Under the pieces are notes generated by a model. It had not been told where the DNA came from. It did not search any database and was given only the letters and a program-made list of their open reading frames with translations. Of a DNA stretch of 64,000 bases, positions 56,635 to 64,000 are shown one piece after another (position 1 is the stretch's first letter; every line of letters begins with the position of its first letter). The position numbers and the translations under genes are program-made. The stretch covers positions 24,029 through 88,028 of the forward strand of contig NZ_VNHU01000012.1 in NCBI RefSeq assembly GCF_008124785.1, given 5' to 3'. The stretch is from Aquimarina intermedia (GTDB lineage: Bacteria > Bacteroidota > Bacteroidia > Flavobacteriales > Flavobacteriaceae).

Positions 56635-57438
56635 TTAAAAACCACGTTGTCTTTTGGCTTCAAAAATTAATATCCCGGCAGCGACAGAAACATTCATCGA
56701 ATCGATAACTCCACTCATTGGAATTACAATGTTTTGAGTTGTAGCAGCTAACCATTCATCAGTGAGCCCGGTGGCTTCAGTTCCCATCACTATGGCTGTG
56801 GGTTTTGTATAATCTTGATTATGGTAAGGTGCCGAGGCTTGTAGCGCCGCTCCATAGATATTGATATTGTTATTTTTCAAATATGATAGTATTTCTTGAT
56901 TGGTGCCCGTAGCAATTTGAGTAGTAAAAATACAACCAACACTTGAGCGTATGATGTTAGGGTTATAAATATCTGATTTTGGATTAGCAATAAAAACTCC
57001 ATCAACTTGAGCTGCATCTGCAGTTCGGAGAATAGCCCCAATATTACCTGGTTTTTCTGGAGCCTCGGCAACAAGGAAAAGCGGATTTTTTTTTGAAACC
57101 GAAAAATTTGAAATGTGGAGATCTTTACTTTGAGCTACAGCTAAAATTCCTTCGGTAGTATCGCGGTACGCTAATTTTTGAAAGACTTCTTTTGTAATCT
57201 CAATAAGCTCTATTGGAGCTGTATGATTCTTGGTAAGACTTTGTATCTCTTCGACAGTGATAATGTCGGTATAATAAAAAATTTGTTTGAGTAAATATCC
57301 TCCTTCTATGGCCAAATTAATTTCTCGTTGTCCTTCTATCAAAAAGGATTTTTCTTTTTTCCTCGCACGGGATTTTTCTTTTAGTAGCAGTAATGATTTG
57401 ATTGTGCTGTTTTGCAAGCTTTGAATATATTTATGCAT
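56635..57438 (-). CDS. TrmH/SpoU family RNA 2'-O-methyltransferase
   Basis: A 267-residue SPOUT methyltransferase for rRNA or tRNA ribose. An N-terminal RNA-binding domain (FLIEGQREINLAIEG) is followed by the knot: PEKPGNIGAILRTADAAQ, IVMGTEATGLTDEW and IPMSGVIDSMNVSVAAGI, the three SpoU motifs. Target nucleotide unknown. A perfect -7 box lies only 5 bases upstream of the ATG, so the transcript may be leaderless. Confidence 0.93.
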   Translation of the reverse strand: MHKYIQSLQNSTIKSLLLLKEKSRARKKEKSFLIEGQREINLAIEGGYLLKQIFYYTDIITVEEIQSLTKNHTAPIELIEITKEVFQKLAYRDTTEGILAVAQSKDLHISNFSVSKKNPLFLVAEAPEKPGNIGAILRTADAAQVDGVFIANPKSDIYNPNIIRSSVGCIFTTQIATGTNQEILSYLKNNNINIYGAALQASAPYHNQDYTKPTAIVMGTEATGLTDEWLAATTQNIVIPMSGVIDSMNVSVAAGILIFEAKRQRGF

Positions 57439-57443
57439 GACAA

Positions 57444-57451
57444 CAAATATA
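57444..57451 (-). promoter_or_regulatory. Promoter -7 box of the TrmH-like gene
   Basis: TATATTTG on the minus strand is a perfect TAnnTTTG box ending 5 bases before the ATG at 57438. Confidence 0.55.
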
Positions 57452-57470
57452 CTAAGAGAATCTCAATTAA

Positions 57471-60269
57471 TTATTCTTCTTCCATGGTAGGTTTTAGGTA
57501 GAAAAGATATGCTTCAATTTCTTCTAAAATCAAGGGGTAAGTAGCATCAATCTTTCTTTGTAAAAATCTAATTTTCTCAATATTCCCCTCAATATTAACA
57601 TCAATACTATTTTCTATTTCCTGAAGATAGCTGGCTTCTTCTTCTATTCCAAACAGCTTAAAACTTGATTTAATTTTGTGCGAATAAACTTTAATAAGTT
57701 TATGGTCTTCGCTGCCTATACTAAATTTTAAGGTCATATAATCCTTTGGAGTTTCTTTCAAAAATATTTGAATAATATCATGTATTGTTTGATAATCCCC
57801 ATTAAAAGTTCGCTCTAAAGCTTCAAAATTGGAATACTTTTGTACGGTTACAGGTGAAAGCTTTTGAATCTTTTGACGTCGGTCAAGTAGAATTTTGTTT
57901 TTGTAATTCTGTTTATTAGGTTTTAAACTATACAAAATTTCTTTTAAAGCCTTTTCACTAATAGGCTTAGTTAGGTAAAAATCCATTCCTGCAGCAATCG
58001 CTCTTTTCTCGGCTTCAGGAAAAACATCGGCAGAGCATGCTATAATTGGAATTTTATTAAAATTCGTGTTTGATGATTTTCGAATAGCTCGTGTAGTTTC
58101 AGGACCATCCATGATTGGCATGTGCATGTCCATAAGAATTAAATCATAACGTTGCGCCTGTAGCTTTTCAATTGCAATTTTACCATTATCAACGATATCG
58201 GTTGTGATTTTCCAGTTGGCAAAAAGTTGTCGCATGAAAAATTGATTCATCTTGTTGTCTTCGACAATGAGAATCCTCATATCATCCAGACTTAGATTAG
58301 GCAATGCAACATGTACTGCGTTCTTTTCATCTACTAATTTAAGTTCACTTTTCTTGTACTTAATCGTGAATTCAAATTCTGAACCTTCTCCTAAAGCACT
58401 TTTGGCTTTCAAATCTCCTTTCTGAAGTTCAATTAATCTTTTAGAAATTGTCAGACCAAGACCAGTTCCTTCAATTTTGTTACTGTCAGGATTATAGGCT
58501 TGATAAAAACTTTTGAATATATTTTGGAGTTTATCTTTTCTTATGCCAATACCTGTGTCTAATACTTTAAAACGTAGAATTATAGATTTGTCTGATTCTT
58601 CGAGGCATCGTACCTCGATGGTAACAGTACCTTCCTTAGTGAATTTAATGGCATTACCGAGCAAATTGGTTAATATCTGACTCAATCGGTGTTGATCACC
58701 AATTATAAATTTTGGAACTGTAGGGTGTATGTTGAGTAAGAATTGCAATCCTTTCTCTTCAGCTTTGATTCTAAAACCACGAGAAATTTTATGAATTAGA
58801 TCGTGAATATTAAAATTGGTTTTATGAATTGTAAGTTTGCCAGCTTCAATTTTGGAAAAATCTAAGATATCATTGACAAGAACCAAGAGGTTCTCAGCAG
58901 AAAATTGAATTCCGTCAAGATTTTTTCTATCAACTTCAGGAGTTTTAAAGTCACTTTGCTGTAATATTTTGGTTAATCCCAGGATTATATTTAGAGGTGT
59001 TCTTATCTCGTGACTCATATTAGAAAGAAACATAGATTTTGCAGACGCCGATTTTTCTGCGGCTATTTTTGCCTCTCTTATTTCTGTTTCAACCTTTTTT
59101 TTCTGGGTAATATCTCTAAAAAAGGCATTAAAAATAGGTCCGTTTTTAGTTTTTATAGCTATGAGAGTAAGCTCAACATGTACAGGAACTCCGTTTTTTC
59201 TATGTACTATAGTTTCAACTCGTTTGTTAATGAGTTGGTCGTAGCCCTTGTTTTTATAATTTTGAAAGCTGTTTTTTAATTCTTTTCTTAATTTATGAGG
59301 AACAAATAGATAAATGCTTTTACCCAGAGTTTCTTGTTTTTTTAATCCAAGTATGTGTTCTGCCATCTTGTTCCAAGTTAGGACTGTGGCATCACTGTCC
59401 AGTAAAATGATTCCATCCATTGCAGTTTCGAGTACAGTAGATTTGAGATGCTCACTATCCTTTAACTGTTCTTCAATTTTCTTCTTAGAAACAATTTCTT
59501 TGGTTAGTTGATCATTTATACTCTCAAGGCTGTATAATTGTTGATGCAACATTCTTAACATTTCCTGTTTGCTGGGAAAATGTATAAGATCTTCGGATAG
59601 AATTTCCTCTGGTATCACGTTTAGAATTGTGGTGAAAGTAGGGGATAGGTGATAGTACTGAAAGAATTTTTTATAAACCTGAAGGTATATAGTTAATGTA
59701 GTAGTAAGACCAACAAAATGCTTTAACGCGTCGAATATTTCATTTGACGCAGACAGTAGTTGTTTACGTATACTGATAAAATTTTGAATGGTCTCTTTAT
59801 AATCAGAATTGAGATGAATGTACAGTTGATCAAAGTTAAGCATTTCTTCTCTGGTTAGAAGTTCGCTCATTTTATCCAGAATATCTAACAAGAAAACTCT
59901 GCACAGCTCATACTCCTGCTGTTTGGAGGGTAAGAATAATATAGAAATATGATGTTGTCTACTTAACATCGGATATCGATCGACGACCTGAGAACGCAGG
60001 GTGGTAATGAAACCAGCAGGATCAGTGTGATGTTTTTGATAAAATTTTTCAAAGGACAGATAAAGTTCAGGAAAGTTTGAAAGTTTATGTTCCATTTCTA
60101 AACGGCCAAAAGCTCTCACTTTATTTTTCAGATTTGATGATAGTGGGTTTAATGAGTTAGATAGTCTTGTTAAGTAATTGATTAACGCCGTAACTTCTTT
60201 CTCCAACGATGATTTCGGAGCAGAAGGTTGTCTTTTTTTAAGGATATTTTTAATCCAAGTAGGCGTCAT
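57471..60269 (-). CDS. Hybrid sensor histidine kinase with receiver and Hpt domains
   Basis: A 932-residue soluble phosphorelay protein. Residues 1-265 are helical with no named domain; a PAS domain (about 275-390), coiled coil, HisKA with phospho-His420 (SHEIRTP), HATPase_c (NLLGNAIKFT, DTGIGI, GTGLGL), a receiver with acceptor Asp714 (LILMDMHMP) and Lys768, and a C-terminal Hpt with His864 (YSHKIKSS) follow. The His-Asp-His relay thus lies in one chain, so it can pass phosphate to a separate response regulator, which is not encoded nearby. No membrane segments. It is transcribed as a single gene. Confidence 0.92.
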   Translation of the reverse strand: MTPTWIKNILKKRQPSAPKSSLEKEVTALINYLTRLSNSLNPLSSNLKNKVRAFGRLEMEHKLSNFPELYLSFEKFYQKHHTDPAGFITTLRSQVVDRYPMLSRQHHISILFLPSKQQEYELCRVFLLDILDKMSELLTREEMLNFDQLYIHLNSDYKETIQNFISIRKQLLSASNEIFDALKHFVGLTTTLTIYLQVYKKFFQYYHLSPTFTTILNVIPEEILSEDLIHFPSKQEMLRMLHQQLYSLESINDQLTKEIVSKKKIEEQLKDSEHLKSTVLETAMDGIILLDSDATVLTWNKMAEHILGLKKQETLGKSIYLFVPHKLRKELKNSFQNYKNKGYDQLINKRVETIVHRKNGVPVHVELTLIAIKTKNGPIFNAFFRDITQKKKVETEIREAKIAAEKSASAKSMFLSNMSHEIRTPLNIILGLTKILQQSDFKTPEVDRKNLDGIQFSAENLLVLVNDILDFSKIEAGKLTIHKTNFNIHDLIHKISRGFRIKAEEKGLQFLLNIHPTVPKFIIGDQHRLSQILTNLLGNAIKFTKEGTVTIEVRCLEESDKSIILRFKVLDTGIGIRKDKLQNIFKSFYQAYNPDSNKIEGTGLGLTISKRLIELQKGDLKAKSALGEGSEFEFTIKYKKSELKLVDEKNAVHVALPNLSLDDMRILIVEDNKMNQFFMRQLFANWKITTDIVDNGKIAIEKLQAQRYDLILMDMHMPIMDGPETTRAIRKSSNTNFNKIPIIACSADVFPEAEKRAIAAGMDFYLTKPISEKALKEILYSLKPNKQNYKNKILLDRRQKIQKLSPVTVQKYSNFEALERTFNGDYQTIHDIIQIFLKETPKDYMTLKFSIGSEDHKLIKVYSHKIKSSFKLFGIEEEASYLQEIENSIDVNIEGNIEKIRFLQRKIDATYPLILEEIEAYLFYLKPTMEEE

Positions 60270-60480
60270 CCATTGGTTGATTGAAAGGGTTAAGAGATAA
60301 AAGAGTTATAAGTTATACTTTAAACAATTTGATAATTGAAACTCGATTAAAAAAGCATACTTTAATTACGTGCTTTCCATACTTTTAATAAAAGTAGTAA
60401 AATAACTCACATAGCATAATTTTTTATAGACAAAATACATAATTTATCGACAAACAACACAAATAATTAACATTTAGGCA
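60270..60480 (-). other. Intergenic region upstream of the hybrid kinase
   Basis: An AT-rich stretch with no open gene and no TAnnTTTG box on the minus strand. The kinase promoter must lie here but cannot be located by consensus. The rplT terminator follows at 60481. Confidence 0.4.
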
Positions 60481-60507
60481 AAAAAAATCCGCCTTTATGG
60501 CGGATTT
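60481..60507 (-). terminator. Intrinsic terminator of the thrS-infC-rpmI-rplT operon
   Basis: AAATCCGCC (60485-60493) and GGCGGATTT (60499-60507) form a perfect 9-bp stem with a 5-base loop; the minus strand continues with seven T residues. Confidence 0.9.
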
Positions 60508-60543
60508 CTTATAAGTGAGAGTATTATTATTAATATAAAAAAA

Positions 60544-60888
60544 TTACTTTACTTTATTTACAATCGCTTTAAAAGCTTCAGGATTGTTCATAGCTAAATC
60601 AGCTAGAACCTTACGGTTAAGCTCAATTCCATTAGCTTTAACTTTTCCCATAAATTGTGAATAAGACATACCGTACAAACGAGCACCCGCATTGATACGA
60701 GTGATCCATAATGCACGGAAAGTTCTTTTCTTATTTCTACGGTCTCTATACGAATATTGCATCGCTTTGTCAACCGCATTTTTTGCTACTGTCCAAACGT
60801 TCTTACGACGTCCAAAATAACCTTTTGCTTGCTTAAGAACTCTTTTTCTTCTAGCTCTCTTTGCAACTGAATTTACTGATCTTGGCAT
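60544..60888 (-). CDS. rplT: 50S ribosomal protein L20
   Basis: A 114-residue basic protein that binds 23S rRNA early in large-subunit assembly. The N-terminal arm [20 protein letters not shown] and the helix with [18 protein letters not shown] are typical, and the length is normal. It is the last gene of thrS-infC-rpmI-rplT and may feed back on the operon, as L20 does in E. coli and Bacillus. A hairpin lies in the 110-base gap upstream. Confidence 0.97.
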   Translation of the reverse strand: MPRSVNSVAKRARRKRVLKQAKGYFGRRKNVWTVAKNAVDKAMQYSYRDRRNKKRTFRALWITRINAGARLYGMSYSQFMGKVKANGIELNRKVLADLAMNNPEAFKAIVNKVK

Positions 60889-60931
60889 AATTTAATGTTT
60901 TAGTAGTTGGCGGATCCTATGATCACTTTGA

Positions 60932-60953
60932 GTATACTGTTGTACGAGTATAC
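60932..60953 (-). other. Hairpin in the rpmI-rplT gap
   Basis: GTATACT (60932-60938) and AGTATAC (60947-60953) form a perfect 7-bp inverted repeat with an 8-base loop in an otherwise plain 110-base gap. It would fold in the mRNA about 45 bases before the L20 start. A regulatory or processing role is possible. Confidence 0.4.
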
Positions 60954-60998
60954 GCCTAACTCCTGGGTTTATAATAATTCAACCGAATTAAAGAATTC

Positions 60999-61196
60999 TT
61001 ACTTTAAACGTAATTGTTCTTTAATATTATTCTCATCACTCTTGTGCACCAATGTTGTGTGCGTTAAAGCAAGTTTACGCTTTTTAGACTTTTTCGTTAG
61101 AATATGACTTTTAAAAGCATGCTTTCTTTTGATTTTACCAGTACCGGTAAGCTTAAATCGCTTTTTGGCGCTGGATTTCGTTTTCATCTTAGGCAT
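60999..61196 (-). CDS. rpmI: 50S ribosomal protein L35
   Basis: A 65-residue basic protein of the large subunit with the family core [17 protein letters not shown] followed by [13 protein letters not shown] and a KRKLA stretch. It lies between infC and rplT as in nearly all bacteria. The infC stop is followed by a hairpin 63 bases upstream. Confidence 0.97.
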   Translation of the reverse strand: MPKMKTKSSAKKRFKLTGTGKIKRKHAFKSHILTKKSKKRKLALTHTTLVHKSDENNIKEQLRLK

Positions 61197-61236
61197 TGTA
61201 TCCTGGTTTTTATAATAATCTCACTTATTATTGTTA

Positions 61237-61257
61237 CTTATTCTTTGAAAGAATAAG
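61237..61257 (-). other. Perfect palindrome just after infC
   Basis: CTTATTCTTT and AAAGAATAAG flank one base, starting 2 bases after the infC stop codon. It forms a strong RNA hairpin with no T tract, so it is more likely a processing, stability or L20-control element than a terminator. Confidence 0.45.
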
Positions 61258-61259
61258 AT

Positions 61260-61817
61260 CTATTTTGTTTTTTTTGGTGCGATAAACATAATCATACGTT
61301 TACCTTCCAATTTTGGCATCTGTTCAACTTTACCATATTCTTCTAGCTCCTGAGCTAACTTTAATAGCAAGATCTGTCCTTTATCTTTAAAGATGATAGA
61401 ACGACCTTTAAAGAAAACATATGCTTTCAATTTGGCACCTTCACTAAGAAATTTTATCGCATGCTTTTTCTTGAACTCATAATCGTGCTCATCAGTATTA
61501 GGACCAAACCTAATTTCCTTAATGACTACCTTGGTAGTTTTAGCTTTGATGGCTTTATCTCGTTTTTTCTGCTCGTACAAGAATTTTTTATAATCCATGA
61601 TTTTACAAACAGGAGGCTCCGCCTTAGGCGAAATCTCTACGAGATCTAATTCTTGTTCTTCAGCAAGCGCAAGTGCTTTTTTGATAGGGTAAACACCTAC
61701 TTCGACATTCTCACCAACTAGACGCACTTCTTCAACACGAATTTTGTGGTTAATTCTGTGAGCGTCTTCTTTATTGACCCTTAGTGGTTTTTGGGATCTT
61801 CTTCTTCGTATTGCTAT
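61260..61817 (-). CDS. infC: Translation initiation factor IF-3, AUA start
   Basis: IF-3 binds the 30S subunit, keeps 50S away and checks start-codon choice. The full family N-terminus ([20 protein letters not shown], leading into [14 protein letters not shown]) is encoded upstream of the first standard start codon, a GTG at 61727. No ATG, GTG or TTG occurs in that frame back to the stop, and the family Met position holds ATA at 61817-61815. This matches the rare start codons (AUU in E. coli) by which IF-3 limits its own synthesis. The 185-residue length fits. Two-domain layout; C-terminal ERxx-type KEIRFGP and KGRSIIF segments. It follows thrS by 31 bases. Confidence 0.88.
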   Translation of the reverse strand: MAIRRRRSQKPLRVNKEDAHRINHKIRVEEVRLVGENVEVGVYPIKKALALAEEQELDLVEISPKAEPPVCKIMDYKKFLYEQKKRDKAIKAKTTKVVIKEIRFGPNTDEHDYEFKKKHAIKFLSEGAKLKAYVFFKGRSIIFKDKGQILLLKLAQELEEYGKVEQMPKLEGKRMIMFIAPKKTK

Positions 61818-61848
61818 GACTTTAAGATTTTAGTTAAACTTATTTTAT

Positions 61849-63795
61849 TTATCCGTTAAACGGTTTGAGCGTTTTTTTTATTTCTTCAGATATCATTTCA
61901 GAAAATTTAGTTACTGTTAATGCTCCTAAATCTTCACCTCCATGTTTTCTTACAGAAATAGTGCCATTCTCTTCTTCTTGCTCTCCTACAATAATAATAT
62001 AAGGAGTTTTGTTCATTTCTGCTTCTCTGATCTTTTTACCGATCGTTTCATTTCTGTGATCTGTAAGGGCGCGAATTTCGTCATTTTCTAACAAATTTAA
62101 AACTTTTTCGGCGTATTTTTCATATTTCTCACTGATAGAGAGTATAATAGCTTGTTCGGGCATCAACCAAAGAGGGAAATTACCTGCAGTATGCTCTAAA
62201 AGTATAGCAATAAAACGTTCCATACTACCAAAAGGAGCACGATGAATCATTACCGGACGATGCATTTCATTATCACTACCTTTATAAGTAAGGTCAAAAC
62301 GCTCAGGTAAATTGTAGTCTACCTGTATTGTTCCCAATTGCCAGCTTCTTCCTAAAGCATCCTTCACCATAAAGTCCAGTTTAGGGCCATAAAAGGCTGC
62401 TTCGCCTGTTTCAACGACATAGTCAAGACCTTTATCCTTGGCTGCATTGATAATTGCATTTTCTGCTTTCTCCCAGTTGTCAACGTCACCTATGTATTTA
62501 TCCGGATTATCCAGATCTCTTACAGATACTTGTGCGGTAAAGTTTTCGAATCCTAACGATCCAAAGACATAAAGCACCAGGTCTATTACTTTTTTAAACT
62601 CCTCGTCAAGTTGATCCGGTGTACAAAATATATGAGCATCATCCTGCGTAAAACCTCTAACTCGTGTGAGACCGTGTAGTTCTCCACTTTGTTCATAACG
62701 ATACACCGTTCCGAATTCGGCATAACGTTTGGGAAGATCTCTATAGGACCATGGCCCGCTATTGTAGATCTCACAATGGTGTGGGCAATTCATGGGTTTT
62801 AACAAAAACTCTTCTCCCTCTGCAGGTGTAGCAATTGGTTGAAAGCTGTCTTCACCATATTTTTCATAGTGCCCGGAGGTTACATATAATTCTTTTTGAC
62901 CAATATGTGGCGTCACTACCATTTCATATCCGGCCTTTTTTTGTGCCTTCTTTAAAAATTGCTCTAAGCGCTCTCGTAGTGCAGCACCTTTAGGAAGCCA
63001 CAATGGAAGTCCTTGGCCAACTTTTTGAGAAAAAGTAAAGAACTGTAGCTCTTTACCAAGTTTTCTATGATCCCTCTTTTTGGCTTCTTCGAGTAATTCC
63101 AGATATTCTTTTAATTCTTTCTGTTTAGGAAAAGATGTACCATAAACTCTGGTAAGTTGAGGATTGTTCTCATTACCTCGCCAATACGCTCCGGCAACAC
63201 TCATTATCTTTACAGCCTTAATAAGACTTGTATTTGGGATATGTCCACCACGACACAGATCTGTAAAGGTGTCATGATCACAAAAAGTAATTGTACCATC
63301 TTCAAGATTTTCAATCAGCTCTACCTTATATTCATTACCCTCTGTACGATATTTGTCCAATGCTTCATCTTTGGATACAGATCGCATGGTAAAATCATGT
63401 TTACCACGAGCGATCTCCAACATCTTTTTTTCTATAGCCGGAAAATCTTTTTCAGAAATGGTTTCATCACCCAAATCCACATCGTAATAAAACCCGTCTT
63501 CAATTGCAGGACCTATAGAAAGTTTTACGCCCGGATAAAGCTCTTCAAGTGCTTGTGCCAGAACGTGAGAAGTGGAATGGCGAAAAGCCGTTTTGCCTTC
63601 AGCGTCTTTCCAGGTATATAAAACCAAATTGCCGTCGGTGGTAAGTTCGGTGGATGTTTCGATAGTGGTGTTGTTGAACTTGGCAGAAATAACGTTTCTG
63701 GCAAAACCTTCACTAATGTCTTTAGCAACCTCCATAGCAGTGATTCCGCTATCATATGCTCTAACCGAGCCGTCTGGCAATGTAATGTCTATCAT
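61849..63795 (-). CDS. thrS: Threonyl-tRNA synthetase
   Basis: Charges tRNA-Thr. The 648-residue class II synthetase has an N-terminal TGS domain (1-60), the editing domain with [11 protein letters not shown] (H-x3-H) and [15 protein letters not shown], a catalytic core with the zinc ligands in [10 protein letters not shown], motif 2 [18 protein letters not shown] and motif 3, and an anticodon-binding C-terminus. It is the first gene of thrS-infC-rpmI-rplT, with its own promoter. Confidence 0.97.
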   Translation of the reverse strand: MIDITLPDGSVRAYDSGITAMEVAKDISEGFARNVISAKFNNTTIETSTELTTDGNLVLYTWKDAEGKTAFRHSTSHVLAQALEELYPGVKLSIGPAIEDGFYYDVDLGDETISEKDFPAIEKKMLEIARGKHDFTMRSVSKDEALDKYRTEGNEYKVELIENLEDGTITFCDHDTFTDLCRGGHIPNTSLIKAVKIMSVAGAYWRGNENNPQLTRVYGTSFPKQKELKEYLELLEEAKKRDHRKLGKELQFFTFSQKVGQGLPLWLPKGAALRERLEQFLKKAQKKAGYEMVVTPHIGQKELYVTSGHYEKYGEDSFQPIATPAEGEEFLLKPMNCPHHCEIYNSGPWSYRDLPKRYAEFGTVYRYEQSGELHGLTRVRGFTQDDAHIFCTPDQLDEEFKKVIDLVLYVFGSLGFENFTAQVSVRDLDNPDKYIGDVDNWEKAENAIINAAKDKGLDYVVETGEAAFYGPKLDFMVKDALGRSWQLGTIQVDYNLPERFDLTYKGSDNEMHRPVMIHRAPFGSMERFIAILLEHTAGNFPLWLMPEQAIILSISEKYEKYAEKVLNLLENDEIRALTDHRNETIGKKIREAEMNKTPYIIIVGEQEEENGTISVRKHGGEDLGALTVTKFSEMISEEIKKTLKPFNG

Positions 63796-63814
63796 GTAAA
63801 TTTTATTAAAGCCA

Positions 63815-63845
63815 CAAAGATAGCACGATAATAAAACTCATACAA
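63815..63845 (-). promoter_or_regulatory. Promoter of the thrS operon
   Basis: On the minus strand TTG (63845-63843), 20 bases, then a perfect -7 box TATCTTTG (63822-63815), 19 bases before the thrS ATG. Confidence 0.75.
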
Positions 63846-63933
63846 TAATATATAGGACAATAATAAGTATAAAGGTGTATTTCTTTTTATAGATTATTAT
63901 TGATGGCCTCAATTCGGGCTATTAGTTACAATT

Positions 63934-63981
63934 CCTCGCTTGGAGCTGCGGGATTTCCACGCCTATCCCGGGTGCAGGAGG
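63934..63981. repeat. GC-rich nested inverted repeat at the window edge
   Basis: In very AT-rich surroundings this 48-base stretch is strongly GC-rich and folds into three nested perfect stems: CCTC/GAGG (63934-63937 with 63978-63981), CTG/CAG (63946-63948 with 63975-63977) and CGGGAT/ATCCCG (63949-63954 with 63965-63970). It looks like a dispersed intergenic element or structured RNA, but only one copy is in the window. Confidence 0.4.
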
Positions 63982-64000
63982 TTGAGTGAAGTAGAAGATT

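Noticed and set aside
61260..61727. Short IF-3 starting at a GTG
   Set aside because: It would lack 30 conserved N-terminal residues that are intact in frame upstream.
63157..63621. A 154-codon plus-strand frame inside thrS
   Set aside because: It lies fully antisense to the conserved synthetase, with non-coding amino acid make-up.
63880..64000. tRNA or rRNA end in the GC-rich edge
   Set aside because: No cloverleaf or conserved TPsiC-like arm; the stems are nested in a single hairpin.

Overview
The window is chromosomal DNA from a member of the Bacteroidota, most likely the family Flavobacteriaceae. Several things point there: it is AT-rich; many genes carry the Bacteroidota -7 promoter box TAnnTTTG, in places with an upstream TTG; Shine-Dalgarno sites are weak; one protein ends in a type IX secretion type B sorting domain; one lipoprotein has a Cys-Ser-Asp4 surface-export signature; and several genes (DUF5606, an OstA-like protein, DUF349, a LON-domain protein) are typical of that family. 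I cannot name the genus. I saw no prophage, insertion sequence, CRISPR array, rRNA or tRNA gene.

Layout. 1-5.4 kb: a DUF922 zincin-like protein and a DUF3820 protein, lysA, a LON-domain protein, sucC, DUF1456 and TerB-like genes. 5.4-9.1 kb: a signalling block of two related PAS histidine kinases and a receiver protein, with hsp20 between them; the hsp20 promoter region looks sigma-54 dependent. 9.3-14.2 kb: uvrB, a secreted T9SS cargo protein and an ABC exporter pair. 14.3-20.3 kb: an unannotated protein with kinase-fold signatures, an NdpA-like protein, a pRiA4b ORF-3-like protein, heme A synthase, a CCA-adding-type enzyme and Sua5/TsaC. 20.3-29 kb: a cell-surface glycan locus with five glycosyltransferases, a methyltransferase, a WaaP/Kdo-kinase-like protein and an LTA-synthase-like membrane transferase. 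29-35.5 kb: dapD, ruvX, def, DUF5606, pyrG and yidC. 35.6-41.2 kb: a fasciclin lipoprotein, a YwqK/MORN-like protein, mnmA, a FabK-like flavoenzyme, mazG and a zinc-ribbon methyltransferase. 41.3-51.1 kb: a DUF349 protein, an operon of two DUF368 (polyprenyl-phosphate transporter) paralogues with aroE, a TPR protein, a class III aminotransferase and an OstA/LptA-like protein. 51.2-57.4 kb: relA/spoT, a Fur-family regulator, purA, an M48 protease and a TrmH methyltransferase. 57.5-64 kb: a hybrid histidine kinase and the thrS-infC-rpmI-rplT operon.

Most of this is core metabolism and information processing. The envelope theme is strong: lysA and dapD supply diaminopimelate, the DUF368 pair probably recycles the undecaprenyl carrier, the OstA-like protein handles LPS, and YidC inserts membrane proteins beside the glycan locus. 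The points most worth a second look are the kinase-fold protein at 14.3 kb, the sigma-54-like hsp20 promoter with two spaced palindromes, the AUA start of infC, a startless coding-like fragment antisense to the pyrG promoter, and a GC-rich nested inverted repeat at the right edge.
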